Source: a virus
IMG/VR virus record: IMGVR_UViG_3300029893_000475
Coordinates: 1-62,553 of that record
DNA: 62,553 bases
Strand: one strand, 5' to 3'
Made by a program: the position numbers and the translations under genes
The notes under the pieces: generated by a model
Told to the model about the DNA's origin: nothing
The model's database searches: none
The model's input: the letters and a program-made list of their open reading frames with translations, nothing else
In this document: piece by piece, positions 25,609 through 33,759 of the stretch
Numbering within the stretch: the first letter of the stretch is position 1
Layout: each line of letters begins with the position of its first letter

Positions 25609-27092
25609 TTTATTTTTTCTGGTTTTAAAATTTTATTACAAGTGAAACCACAATAGACACCACATTTTAGCATTCCGTTTGGAAATATGTCTGCAGAATC
25701 CATTATGTAATCTGCCCATGTTTTAAACAAATGTTTTTTATCTAAAGGACATTGTATTCTATTAACTCGTGTTATAGCTTTTTTTAAGCTTTGTTGTTTA
25801 TTTTTAATAATTCCAGATGTTACCAAAATTTCTAAATATCGTTTTAATTCGATAACAGCTTTTTCCGCTTCTTCTGTGAATTTACTTATCATTGATATAA
25901 GTTCTTCGTCAGTAATATTTAAAACTAATTTATCCCTATACACCAGCGGTAAAAGATTATTAATTCTTTGTCTTAAAAGCTCAATTTTTTCCATACTTAT
26001 GTCAGCTCTACCTGTTCCTAGTCTATCAGCTATTCTAAGATCTAATAATGTATGTATATTTTCATTACCAACTTTAGTAATTAATTTTTTTATAGATAAA
26101 TCTGATTTTTTAGGTGAAGCATCAAATAAGTGGTTTGTGACTAATAAAACAACAGTATTTATCACTGCTTTAGGAAACCCCCATCTATTTAGAATCCTTT
26201 CTGCTAAATAGGCACCTACATTTTCATGATTATAAAAATGAATTCCCGTTTTAGTTGTTATTTTTGTGTAGGGTTTGCCTATATCATGTAATAAAGCAGC
26301 AAGTCTTAATATTAATAAATTATTGTTATTTAATTTTATTGAATCCAAAGCTAACATGATATGTTGATATAATTCCAGTCCCACAGCTTTATTAGATTGT
26401 TCTATACCTACACAATTTAGTAATTCTGGAAAAAAGCTATCAAGAATTTTTAAAGTTTTCATCAGGTTAAAAGCTTTACTAGGATTTTCACTTCTTGTGA
26501 GTAAATTAACCATTTCTTGGTAAATCTGTTTCGGATTTACAGGCACTAATCTTAAACTATGCTCTTTTATAGCTTCCTGTGTTTCATAGTCTATATTCCA
26601 ACCAGACCCGAGTATACTAATTATAACAGGAGCTCTTAAAATACGTACCTTTGATTCAAGTATTCTTTCTAATGGATTGCCAACAAATTTTAAGATTTTG
26701 TTTGCTAAATCTTGTTTTCCACCATGAAAATCCAAAAATTTATCTTCTTCTATATCATAATACAATGCATTTATAGTAAAATCTCTGGAGTTTGAATCTT
26801 CTTCTAAACTGCTTGTGTATTCATAATTATAGTAAGTATTTATAAGAACTATCTTTTTTAAAGGGTATACATTTATAGTATTATCTTTAATATTAATAGA
26901 GATTTTATGATTATACTCGTCTATACTAACCATGTTATTTTTGAATTTTTTTCTTAAATTGGCCAATGTTTCATTTACGCATACATCCCAACTATATGGC
27001 TCCTTTCCAATATAAAGATCTCTTGCTGTACCACCACAAAGATAAGGTTTTAAACCTACCGCTTTAAATGTGCTTAATATTATATTTTTCAT
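25605..27092 (-). CDS. CCA-adding enzyme/poly(A) polymerase-like protein with HD domain
   Basis: A 495-residue class II nucleotidyltransferase. The head shows CGGTARD (19-25), the 'RDFTINAL' motif, FHGGKQDL and a helical RNA-binding neck (RILRAPVIISILG). An HD phosphohydrolase domain follows (LLHDIGKPYTK; HENVGAYLAE), as in many bacterial tRNA nucleotidyltransferases. The expected Asp-x-Asp after GGxxRD reads Ser34-Trp35-Asp36, so the first metal-binding Asp is replaced by Ser. Two Cys clusters occur in the last 50 residues (CPLDKKH; CGVYCGFTC), which could bind a metal. It may repair tRNA 3' ends, or have lost that activity. It overlaps the next gene by TAATG. Confidence 0.8.
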   Translation of the reverse strand: MKNIILSTFKAVGLKPYLCGGTARDLYIGKEPYSWDVCVNETLANLRKKFKNNMVSIDEYNHKISINIKDNTINVYPLKKIVLINTYYNYEYTSSLEEDSNSRDFTINALYYDIEEDKFLDFHGGKQDLANKILKFVGNPLERILESKVRILRAPVIISILGSGWNIDYETQEAIKEHSLRLVPVNPKQIYQEMVNLLTRSENPSKAFNLMKTLKILDSFFPELLNCVGIEQSNKAVGLELYQHIMLALDSIKLNNNNLLILRLAALLHDIGKPYTKITTKTGIHFYNHENVGAYLAERILNRWGFPKAVINTVVLLVTNHLFDASPKKSDLSIKKLITKVGNENIHTLLDLRIADRLGTGRADISMEKIELLRQRINNLLPLVYRDKLVLNITDEELISMISKFTEEAEKAVIELKRYLEILVTSGIIKNKQQSLKKAITRVNRIQCPLDKKHLFKTWADYIMDSADIFPNGMLKCGVYCGFTCNKILKPEKIK

Positions 27093-27430
27093 TATTCTTC
27101 AACAATCCCATCATTTTTTATTTTTTTATCGATCCACAATTGTATTCTTTTAACATTATGCCCGCTAAATTGATATAAATCGCATAACATAGTTACGTGA
27201 GTTTTAAAATATGTCTTTTTTAATTCTGGGTCTAATTTTTCTCCTTTTACTCTTTTTAAATTTTTATTACCTGGGATAGGATATTTACAATATCCTCTAT
27301 ATCTACTTGCGCTTTTTGTTATAAAAAATTTACAGTTACCACAACACCTTGTTAATCTAAAATTTACCCTACTAATTTTTTCGGGCTGTTTTTCAGGATT
27401 TTCAAAATTATAATCTATTTCTATTGCCAT
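27092..27430 (-). CDS. Small Cys-cluster protein, possible zinc binder
   Basis: A 112-residue protein with Cys29, Cys30, Cys33 (RCCGNCKFF), Cys48 (GYCKYP) and Cys83 (MLCDLYQ), spaced as in a small treble-clef or ribbon metal site. The C-terminus is basic, with a helix ending in Lys/Asp. There is no close family by eye. It lies 4 bases from the peptide deformylase stop and shares a TAATG overlap with the CCA-enzyme-like gene; a tRNA or nucleic-acid binding accessory is possible. Confidence 0.62.
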   Translation of the reverse strand: MAIEIDYNFENPEKQPEKISRVNFRLTRCCGNCKFFITKSASRYRGYCKYPIPGNKNLKRVKGEKLDPELKKTYFKTHVTMLCDLYQFSGHNVKRIQLWIDKKIKNDGIVEE

Positions 27431-27434
27431 TTTA

Positions 27435-27962
27435 CTACTTTTTTATTAATTTACCTAATAAGTGATCGTATTCATGCTGTATTACGATGGCATTAAAATC
27501 CACTTTGCCAAACAGCTTAACAGTAATTTTTTCTAAACTGGTTAAAGTTTGATAAGTTACTGTAACATTTATTTTTCTTTTGCAGCTTTTTCTATATTTA
27601 GGCACACTTAGACATCCTTCCTCTATAGTAACTGTTTGCCCACTTGGCTTAATTAGAGGGTTTATAAGTTCTTGGTAAACATAGTTTGGATTATCCATTG
27701 TACCTATGTTTAAACGTAAGACAAATACTGCAGGACAAGGCGTATCTTTCCACCATATTTGTGGAGCCGCTAACCCCAATGTATTTTGGGAATCTGACAT
27801 AGCAGTGTCCTTTAAATCCTGTACTAATTCCACTACTTCATCAGACCATAAATTGTTATTTCCTTCAACCTCACTTAAGAAAGAAATATTTTCTTTTGGT
27901 AAACAAGGTACACAAGGAATATTTAGAATTTTATTACCATAAATATTTATTTTTCTGACCAT
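27435..27962 (-). CDS. def: Peptide deformylase
   Basis: A 175-residue metalloenzyme that removes the formyl group from the N-terminal Met of new proteins. All three motifs are intact: GLAAPQI (63-69), EEGCLSVP (114-121) with the metal Cys117, and QHEYDHL (162-168) with His163, Glu164 and His167. The chain ends soon after motif III, giving the short C-terminus seen in viral deformylases. It overlaps the helicase by 16 bases. Phage deformylases are known from marine phages, where they are thought to keep protein maturation going during lysis or raise host efficiency. It lies next to another translation-related gene. Confidence 0.92.
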   Translation of the reverse strand: MVRKINIYGNKILNIPCVPCLPKENISFLSEVEGNNNLWSDEVVELVQDLKDTAMSDSQNTLGLAAPQIWWKDTPCPAVFVLRLNIGTMDNPNYVYQELINPLIKPSGQTVTIEEGCLSVPKYRKSCKRKINVTVTYQTLTSLEKITVKLFGKVDFNAIVIQHEYDHLLGKLIKK

Positions 27963-29323
27963 AAATTTTTATAAATTTTATTTCGTTTATAGAATTGATT
28001 TTTTAATAGTGAGATTTTGTTGTCCACAAAATCTATTAAAATTGCCTCTTTTTTAGTATTTGTTTTTCTCATTAGTCTGCCTAATGTTTGTTTTAACCTT
28101 GTTTCTGATTGAATGGGGGCACATAGCACAATTAGATCTAACTGTGGTATATCTATCCCTGTACTAAAAAGTGAATAAGTGGAGATAATTTTCTTACATT
28201 TGCCATTTAACACTTTTTGCATAATATCCTTTCGTTCTTTTTTGTTTATTTCAGAAGTTAAAATTTCTGCCTCTTCCCCTAATTTTTCTTTCAAAATTTT
28301 TATTTGTGACAGTCTGTTGCACAATAAACACATGTTTTTATCTTTATATTCTTCTCGATTTATTGTATCAACAATAAATTGATTTCTTTCTTCGTTTTCA
28401 GACAAATCAGTAATTAAGGTTTGATATTCATTGCTTGAAAAAATAGGAAAATTATAATTGGTATCTATCCTTACAATATTTGGTTTTATAAGAACATCTT
28501 CTAATTTAACAAGCGGTACGGCATAAATTTTTGGCCCTGTTGCAAAATGTATAACTTCTGTTAAGCCATCATCTCTGTATGGAGTGGCTGTAAATCCGAA
28601 TTTATACTTAGCAGAAAGTTTTGTCATAGTGTTATAATATGTGTTTGCTCCTACAATATGAACTTCATCTGCTATTATTTGTCCAAACCACTCATTTATT
28701 AAATTAAATTTTTCATCATCCATTTTTGCCATGCTCTGGTGTAGAGCTACTGTTATAGGTCTAATAACTAATTTACCATCACCAATAAAGCCTATATCCT
28801 CTTCTTTTAAATTAGTAAAATTTGTAAAGGCTTTAATCGTTTGATTCGCTAATTCTATTGTATGTACTAATATTAATGTGGGTTCTTGTCTTTTAACCGT
28901 TAAAGCCACAAAAATTATAGTTTTACCAGAACCTGTCATAGCTTCTATTATACCTATAGTTTTTTGCATGCATATATCCACTACATCTTTTTGATAATCT
29001 CGCAATTTACCAGTAAACACTATTTTATTAAAAAATTCTGGATCAGGATTAGATACGCGATTGTCAATAATAGTTATATCGGTTATTTTTTCATTTTTAG
29101 CAGCTTCTATAATAGAAGGCAATATTCCTACAGGCACAATAATAGACTCTTTTCCTAAGATAGTATAATAACTTAATACCGAGTGTATATTCCACAAAGA
29201 TAGACCTAAATCTAATCTTTTAAAAAATAGAGGATTATCTATAGTTAAAATATTTTTTATATAATTTTTAAAATTATTTGGAATATCACTGATAATAGCT
29301 TTACTCGAAACTATTATTAACAT
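27947..29323 (-). CDS. Superfamily 2 DNA helicase (UvsW/RadD-like)
   Basis: A 458-residue DExH helicase. Motif I AMTGSGKT (128-135), motif II DEVH (219-222), motif III FGFTATP (about 241-247), with motif VI GRLMRKTNT preceded by IDIPQLDLIV. The first 100 residues are unique, and LRDYQKDVV forms the Q-motif-like entry. Its role is likely branch migration or replication-fork remodelling as in T4 UvsW. It is the first gene of the whole minus-strand unit and begins 141 bases from the divergent late unit. ATG at 29323, with AT-rich leader and no strong ribosome site. Confidence 0.85.
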   Translation of the reverse strand: MLIIVSSKAIISDIPNNFKNYIKNILTIDNPLFFKRLDLGLSLWNIHSVLSYYTILGKESIIVPVGILPSIIEAAKNEKITDITIIDNRVSNPDPEFFNKIVFTGKLRDYQKDVVDICMQKTIGIIEAMTGSGKTIIFVALTVKRQEPTLILVHTIELANQTIKAFTNFTNLKEEDIGFIGDGKLVIRPITVALHQSMAKMDDEKFNLINEWFGQIIADEVHIVGANTYYNTMTKLSAKYKFGFTATPYRDDGLTEVIHFATGPKIYAVPLVKLEDVLIKPNIVRIDTNYNFPIFSSNEYQTLITDLSENEERNQFIVDTINREEYKDKNMCLLCNRLSQIKILKEKLGEEAEILTSEINKKERKDIMQKVLNGKCKKIISTYSLFSTGIDIPQLDLIVLCAPIQSETRLKQTLGRLMRKTNTKKEAILIDFVDNKISLLKNQFYKRNKIYKNLWSEK

Positions 29324-29464
29324 AAAAAATTTTGATTAAAATTTTAAATAGCCTTAATGCTACTTCTCTTCTTATACCAATATTCTTGGCTTACTATTGA
29401 AAAATACAAATTAAATACTTATATTGAATATATAGATATTTAACCTAAAATCAAAAGGAATAAT
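29324..29464. promoter_or_regulatory. Divergent intergenic control region
   Basis: 141 AT-rich bases between the two opposing transcription units. It contains the late-type promoter at 29397-29425 for the plus strand. A minus-strand promoter for the helicase operon should also lie here. Candidate -10 boxes such as TATTTA or TAAAAT are present when read on the minus strand, but no convincing -35 box sits at the right distance. No inverted repeat operator was recognised. Confidence 0.6.
29397..29425 (+). promoter_or_regulatory. Sigma-70-type promoter for tail/baseplate unit
   Basis: TTGAAA (29397-29402), exactly 17 bases, then TATATT (29420-29425). It lies 39 bases upstream of the tail assembly chaperone ATG, whose ribosome site is AAAAGGAATAAT. 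Five of six -35 bases and five of six -10 bases match the consensus. The same layout recurs at 45706. Whether host or phage sigma reads it cannot be told. Confidence 0.75.
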
Positions 29465-29872
29465 ATGACAGAAACAGCAAGAATTTTAGAAGAGATTTTT
29501 GACAAGGGTTTTGCTACAAAAGAAGTGGAAGTTATAGAAGGTAAATTAAAGGCTGTAATTTCTACTTTAGCAGCAAAAGATCAGTTGGAAATTGAAGAAT
29601 TCATGAATCGAGACAAAATTAAAAATAATCCGGCAGCTTATGTAATACATTTATACAGTATAAAATTATTGTCTAAAACAATTGTTTCCTATGGAGATAA
29701 AAAATTTAAAGATGCTAATGAAGCATATGATTTTTTAGGCGGGTTGGCGAATGCAATTGTAGATAAATTAGTAAAAGCTCAAAATGCGTTAGAAAAGGAT
29801 GTTAGAAAAGCACTAAATTCGGAGACGATTGACGAAAATTTTTCCGTTCCGGGTTCCTCTTCAGGAAATTAA
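29465..29872 (+). CDS. Tail assembly chaperone, short form
   Basis: A 135-residue helical, acidic protein, the first gene of the tail/baseplate unit. It ends in a Ser/Gly-rich tail. It lies directly before the reading frame of the frameshift extension and the tape measure gene, the layout of lambda gpG and its relatives. The AAATTTT heptamer at 29836-29842 near its end allows a fraction of ribosomes to enter the -1 frame. Short and long chaperone forms then coat the tape measure protein during tube assembly. Identification rests mainly on this architecture. Confidence 0.8.
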   Translation: MTETARILEEIFDKGFATKEVEVIEGKLKAVISTLAAKDQLEIEEFMNRDKIKNNPAAYVIHLYSIKLLSKTIVSYGDKKFKDANEAYDFLGGLANAIVDKLVKAQNALEKDVRKALNSETIDENFSVPGSSSGN

Positions 29873-30246
29873 GAGCAGCAACAAAAACAGATTTAGGTGA
29901 ACCCGGTAGTCTAAAAGAAGCTTTACTTATAAAAGCTATAGATAAAGAATATGAATTACGTTATATAGAACATTTATTATTGATTAATGCAACTTTAGCT
30001 GCAAGCGGTAAAGTAGAAATTTCAACTGTAAATAAACTTCTTAATGAATATAATAACACTATTTTTGGAAAAGCTACTACTAAACAATCTATATCCGAAA
30101 AAGATACATTGCAGGAAAAAATGAAAGGATTTAGGGCTTTGTTTACAAATAAACAAGTAAAATTTAAACCTGTTGTTGGGGAAAAAATTAAAGCTGAATT
30201 TAAGAATATTGGCTTAAAAGAATTACTTAATATGGAGAAAAAATAA
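29465..30246 (+). CDS. Tail assembly chaperone, -1 frameshift fusion product
   Basis: The long form of the same gene, about 260 residues: 126 codons in the first frame through the TTT at 29840-29842, then 134 codons in the -1 frame to TAA 30244-30246. The -1 frame is open from 29833 and has no ATG or ribosome site in its first part, and its sequence continues smoothly (KLRAATKTDLGEPGSLKEAL, then helices). The only independent start is a TTG at 29980, which would drop a well-ordered stretch. This resembles lambda gpGT. Efficiency unknown. Confidence 0.8.
29836..29842 (+). promoter_or_regulatory. -1 programmed ribosomal frameshift site
   Basis: A canonical X XXY YYZ heptamer, A AAT TTT, in the reading phase of the tail assembly chaperone (Glu-Asn-Phe codons). 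After a one-base slip both tRNAs re-pair with AAA and TTT. It lies within the 40-base overlap of the two open frames (29833-29872). No strong downstream stem was evident by eye. Confidence 0.8.
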
Positions 30247-33200
30247 GTGTTAGATGATCCTATTATAAATGCAGAAGAGAATGTTGTTACTTATAAGGTA
30301 GTACTGGATCCAAGTGATATAGCTAGACAAGCGGAAGAAATTAGAAATCAGTTAGATCAAGCCTTAACTGTAGACAACACCACACAATTTGTAGGATCCA
30401 CAGAATTTGTTACTCCACAATTTAATTATCAGTCTCCGGAATTTACACCGCTTATCGGTAATTTTTCACCACCAGTTGATGCGGAAGGTTTTGAGAATGT
30501 AAAAGCTCAAATAACCTCTATATATGAGGACATTGCTACTGGATTAACTAAAATAAGACAGGATATGTCTATGCTAGTTGATGGGACTGCAAATCTTACT
30601 CAAGGCAGTTTACCTATAGGTGGTTTTGCTGAAGACCGCTATGCAACCTTATTACCAGATACTTTACCTGAAAAGATTTTAGCTTCATTGGGGTTAGGAG
30701 GAGACATTACCGGCCCTATAGCGCCTAGTGAATATCAACAATATGCGGAAACATCATTACGTGAAGGTTTTAAAGACGTTTTACAAAATCCAGGAGAGTT
30801 TATATCAAGTGTAACGGACGACTGGGCAGGAGCTGGTCCTGTAGGTTTAGCTACATATTTAGGAGCGCATTTTTTACCGGTGGTAGGTCCAGCTTTAACT
30901 GCTGCAGAAACTATAGGCTTAGCAGATGAATGGTTATCAGGTGCTTATAACAAAAGAGAAGATTTGGCAGGTGGTTTGCAAGAAATAGCAGCCCAACAAT
31001 TTGGTGTAATAAGTGACAAAGAAGCAAGAAGTATGGCACAAAATGTATTAGATTTTGTGAATTCTTATCAGGGGTATGCTCAGGAATATAGTATAGAAGA
31101 GGTATCTTCAAATATATTACAATTTGCAAATGAGGGTGGTTTTGCTAGTACGACTAATGCAAAAGAAATGCAAAATTGGATAACCACTCTGACAGAAGAA
31201 ATGCGTCAAATTGCTAGAAACTTGGGAGTTTTTCAGGAAGAAGCAGTAAGTATTGTAGCAGAGCTTGCACAAAAATCTATGGTTACTTCAGAAACTATTA
31301 GAGATCTTACTGAACAAGTGAAATATTATGGAGGTATATTACAGCGTGATCCTGTTGAACTTCTGCAGGGGGCAGCAATAACAGCGGAACAATTTAGACA
31401 AACCGGAATGTTCCAAACTCCAGAAACAGCTATGCAGATTTATTTTGACGCTAATGTCGAAGCCCAAAGATTAATAAAAAGCAACGACCCCTTTGTGCAA
31501 TCTTCTGTATATAGAATGGGAGGGGTTCAAGGGGTAACACAAGGTCTTATTTCCATGTATGGTTCTTATCAAAATTCTATGCTAGGCGATTATACTACAA
31601 TGTTTCAGTCTGTGGGTGGTTCAGGTAGTAATATTAACGATGTTATAGCCGGTATTGGTCAAAATTTTTCTAATCTGAATGATTATACCTGGTATTTAGG
31701 CCGAGGTAGAGAACAAACATTAGCTAAACAAGATGTAATAGAAGCACAATTTAATTATATAGAAACTTTAGCTAGTATATATCAAACATTAAATGGAGAA
31801 ATACCTTCTTGGGAACATCTAGAAGGTTTTGCACAGCTGCCTGGTATTAAAGAAATGACAGGAACAAATTTAACCTCGGATCAAATTAGAACAGCTGTAC
31901 AAACTGTAAAATCCTTAGTAACTGAAACTTTAACAGGAAAAAATCCTCAAGAAATGTTAAAATATGGAAAAATTGTTTCTTTATTAAAATCCGCAGAAGA
32001 AGAAGCACAAACCACTCTTATTGGTGAAATTAACGCAAATACTATTAGATATATTGATGAATTTGGTAGAGAAATTTCTTATGGTTATGGGGGCCTAAAG
32101 AAAGAATCAGTAGATCAATTAGAGAGTCTTACTACCCATAGAATAGATACATATGGAAATCGTACTTATGGTGGCTTTTCATTACTTAAATCTGCTGTTG
32201 AAACTGGGTTATCGAATGTTTTTGGAGGCAGCTCTCCATTTTCTCCTCTAGAAAGTAGAGATGAGCAATTAAAAAACGGAGATTACACAATATATGTTGA
32301 TCTTGACACAGAATTTGTCAGAAAGCAGGTTAGTGCCGGTCGATATAGTTTAGTAGGACAAGATATCGAAAAGAAAATTAGAATGGATAAAGAACAAGAA
32401 GCTATAGATTTTTTAAGTAAGAGGTACAATATTAATATAAAAGATAGAACAGAATTATATACTAAAGATATACAAAATCTTTTAAAACCACAAAAACTGG
32501 ATCAAGCATCAATTCAAGCTTTTCAGGATATGATGTGGGGGGTAGATAGTAGCATTACCGAGGATGAAAAATTTGCTATGAAGATGTGGAGTAATACACC
32601 TGTCATATCAATGAGTACTCAATCTTATTATAAGGAACAGATTGAAGATTTTATTGAAAATAATATGGACGCATTAAAAGATGAGCAGGGCAATTTTTAT
32701 TCTTTAGAAACAATTATGGATATTTTTGCTAGTAATATAAAACCTCCAAAAGAAGGTATGTCCGATAATTTAATAAAACAAATTATTTTTCAAGCAAGTG
32801 AAGAACAGACGAATCAAGAATTTAGACAAAAAATGATTGATAAAGAAGAAGCTAAGTCAAGAGGACGTAAAGTTTGGGATATTTTGGAAGAAGGGGATAA
32901 ATTAAGAAACGAATATTTTGATAATTTACAAAAGAACTATGATAAGACCATTGTTGCTGATAAAGAAGCTTTAAAAAAACATTTACGAACTTCTCAGATG
33001 CAATTGGAAGGTACAGTAAGAGAAAGATATGAAAATATAATTGAACAAGTTTTAGATGAATTTTCTACATCAAAAGAACAACTAAGCCCTGAAGAATTAG
33101 AAATAAAATTTTTAGAACGAACAAAAGAACTATATAATCAACAAATAACACAATTAAATAAAAATTTTCCTGGAGTAAATAATTATGCAGAGTGGGACGA

Positions 33201-33759
33201 CACAAATTTAGCTACAACTACTCGCAAATTATTTGCTTCTGGTGTTGGTGGTGACATATTTAAAAATTTCACCGAAACAATAAGTAAACGTAATGTTGCT
33301 GAAACACAGCAAGCTGTTTACAAAGCTGTAGAAGAAAGAGTAAGTAAATACAGGGATGCTACACAGTTAGACTTAAATTCAGCCGATATTGCTACCGCTT
33401 TATATACAATATTACCACAACAAGCTGCTTCTGGTCAAGGCATAGACATACCCAACCTAACAAATCAACAGCTTGAAGCAGCATCCAGACTAGTGAATGC
33501 CTTAAAAGAGAGTACAGATTTAAGTGGTGTTACTGTTGATGCTATAAAAAATTTTGCAAAACAATATAATATAGGAGAAAAAGATGTATATGATAAATTG
33601 AAAATTACACAGGAACAAATTCAACAGGTAAATGATAAAGAAATAGGTAACAATGTAGATAAAATAAAAACTGATCTCGAAAGGATCAGAATTATGATAT
33701 CTGGCAAATTGAATTATAAATGGGAACCAACTAGTACAGGTAAACAAGAAAAACCATGA
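30247..33759 (+). CDS. Tape measure protein
   Basis: A 1170-residue protein directly after the frameshifted chaperone, the invariant position of tape measure genes, starting with GTG immediately after the preceding TAA and using GGAG upstream. It is long, mostly helical, with Glu/Lys/Gln-rich regions. Residues about 196-227 form a hydrophobic segment (VGLATYLGAHFLPVVGPALT) of the sort that inserts into host membranes. The length should scale with tail length; by the usual rule of about 1.5 Å per residue, this would give a tail in the 150-180 nm range. No lysozyme or peptidase domain was recognised. Confidence 0.8.
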   Translation: MLDDPIINAEENVVTYKVVLDPSDIARQAEEIRNQLDQALTVDNTTQFVGSTEFVTPQFNYQSPEFTPLIGNFSPPVDAEGFENVKAQITSIYEDIATGLTKIRQDMSMLVDGTANLTQGSLPIGGFAEDRYATLLPDTLPEKILASLGLGGDITGPIAPSEYQQYAETSLREGFKDVLQNPGEFISSVTDDWAGAGPVGLATYLGAHFLPVVGPALTAAETIGLADEWLSGAYNKREDLAGGLQEIAAQQFGVISDKEARSMAQNVLDFVNSYQGYAQEYSIEEVSSNILQFANEGGFASTTNAKEMQNWITTLTEEMRQIARNLGVFQEEAVSIVAELAQKSMVTSETIRDLTEQVKYYGGILQRDPVELLQGAAITAEQFRQTGMFQTPETAMQIYFDANVEAQRLIKSNDPFVQSSVYRMGGVQGVTQGLISMYGSYQNSMLGDYTTMFQSVGGSGSNINDVIAGIGQNFSNLNDYTWYLGRGREQTLAKQDVIEAQFNYIETLASIYQTLNGEIPSWEHLEGFAQLPGIKEMTGTNLTSDQIRTAVQTVKSLVTETLTGKNPQEMLKYGKIVSLLKSAEEEAQTTLIGEINANTIRYIDEFGREISYGYGGLKKESVDQLESLTTHRIDTYGNRTYGGFSLLKSAVETGLSNVFGGSSPFSPLESRDEQLKNGDYTIYVDLDTEFVRKQVSAGRYSLVGQDIEKKIRMDKEQEAIDFLSKRYNINIKDRTELYTKDIQNLLKPQKLDQASIQAFQDMMWGVDSSITEDEKFAMKMWSNTPVISMSTQSYYKEQIEDFIENNMDALKDEQGNFYSLETIMDIFASNIKPPKEGMSDNLIKQIIFQASEEQTNQEFRQKMIDKEEAKSRGRKVWDILEEGDKLRNEYFDNLQKNYDKTIVADKEALKKHLRTSQMQLEGTVRERYENIIEQVLDEFSTSKEQLSPEELEIKFLERTKELYNQQITQLNKNFPGVNNYAEWDDTNLATTTRKLFASGVGGDIFKNFTETISKRNVAETQQAVYKAVEERVSKYRDATQLDLNSADIATALYTILPQQAASGQGIDIPNLTNQQLEAASRLVNALKESTDLSGVTVDAIKNFAKQYNIGEKDVYDKLKITQEQIQQVNDKEIGNNVDKIKTDLERIRIMISGKLNYKWEPTSTGKQEKP

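Noticed and set aside
29324-29464. Strong minus-strand promoter for the helicase operon
   Set aside because: Candidate -10 boxes exist but no -35 box at acceptable spacing was found; not reported as a separate feature.
29980-30246. Independent small gene starting at TTG 29980
   Set aside because: No ribosome site; the same frame is open back to 29833 and is reached through the A AAT TTT slip. It is better explained as the frameshift part of the tail chaperone.
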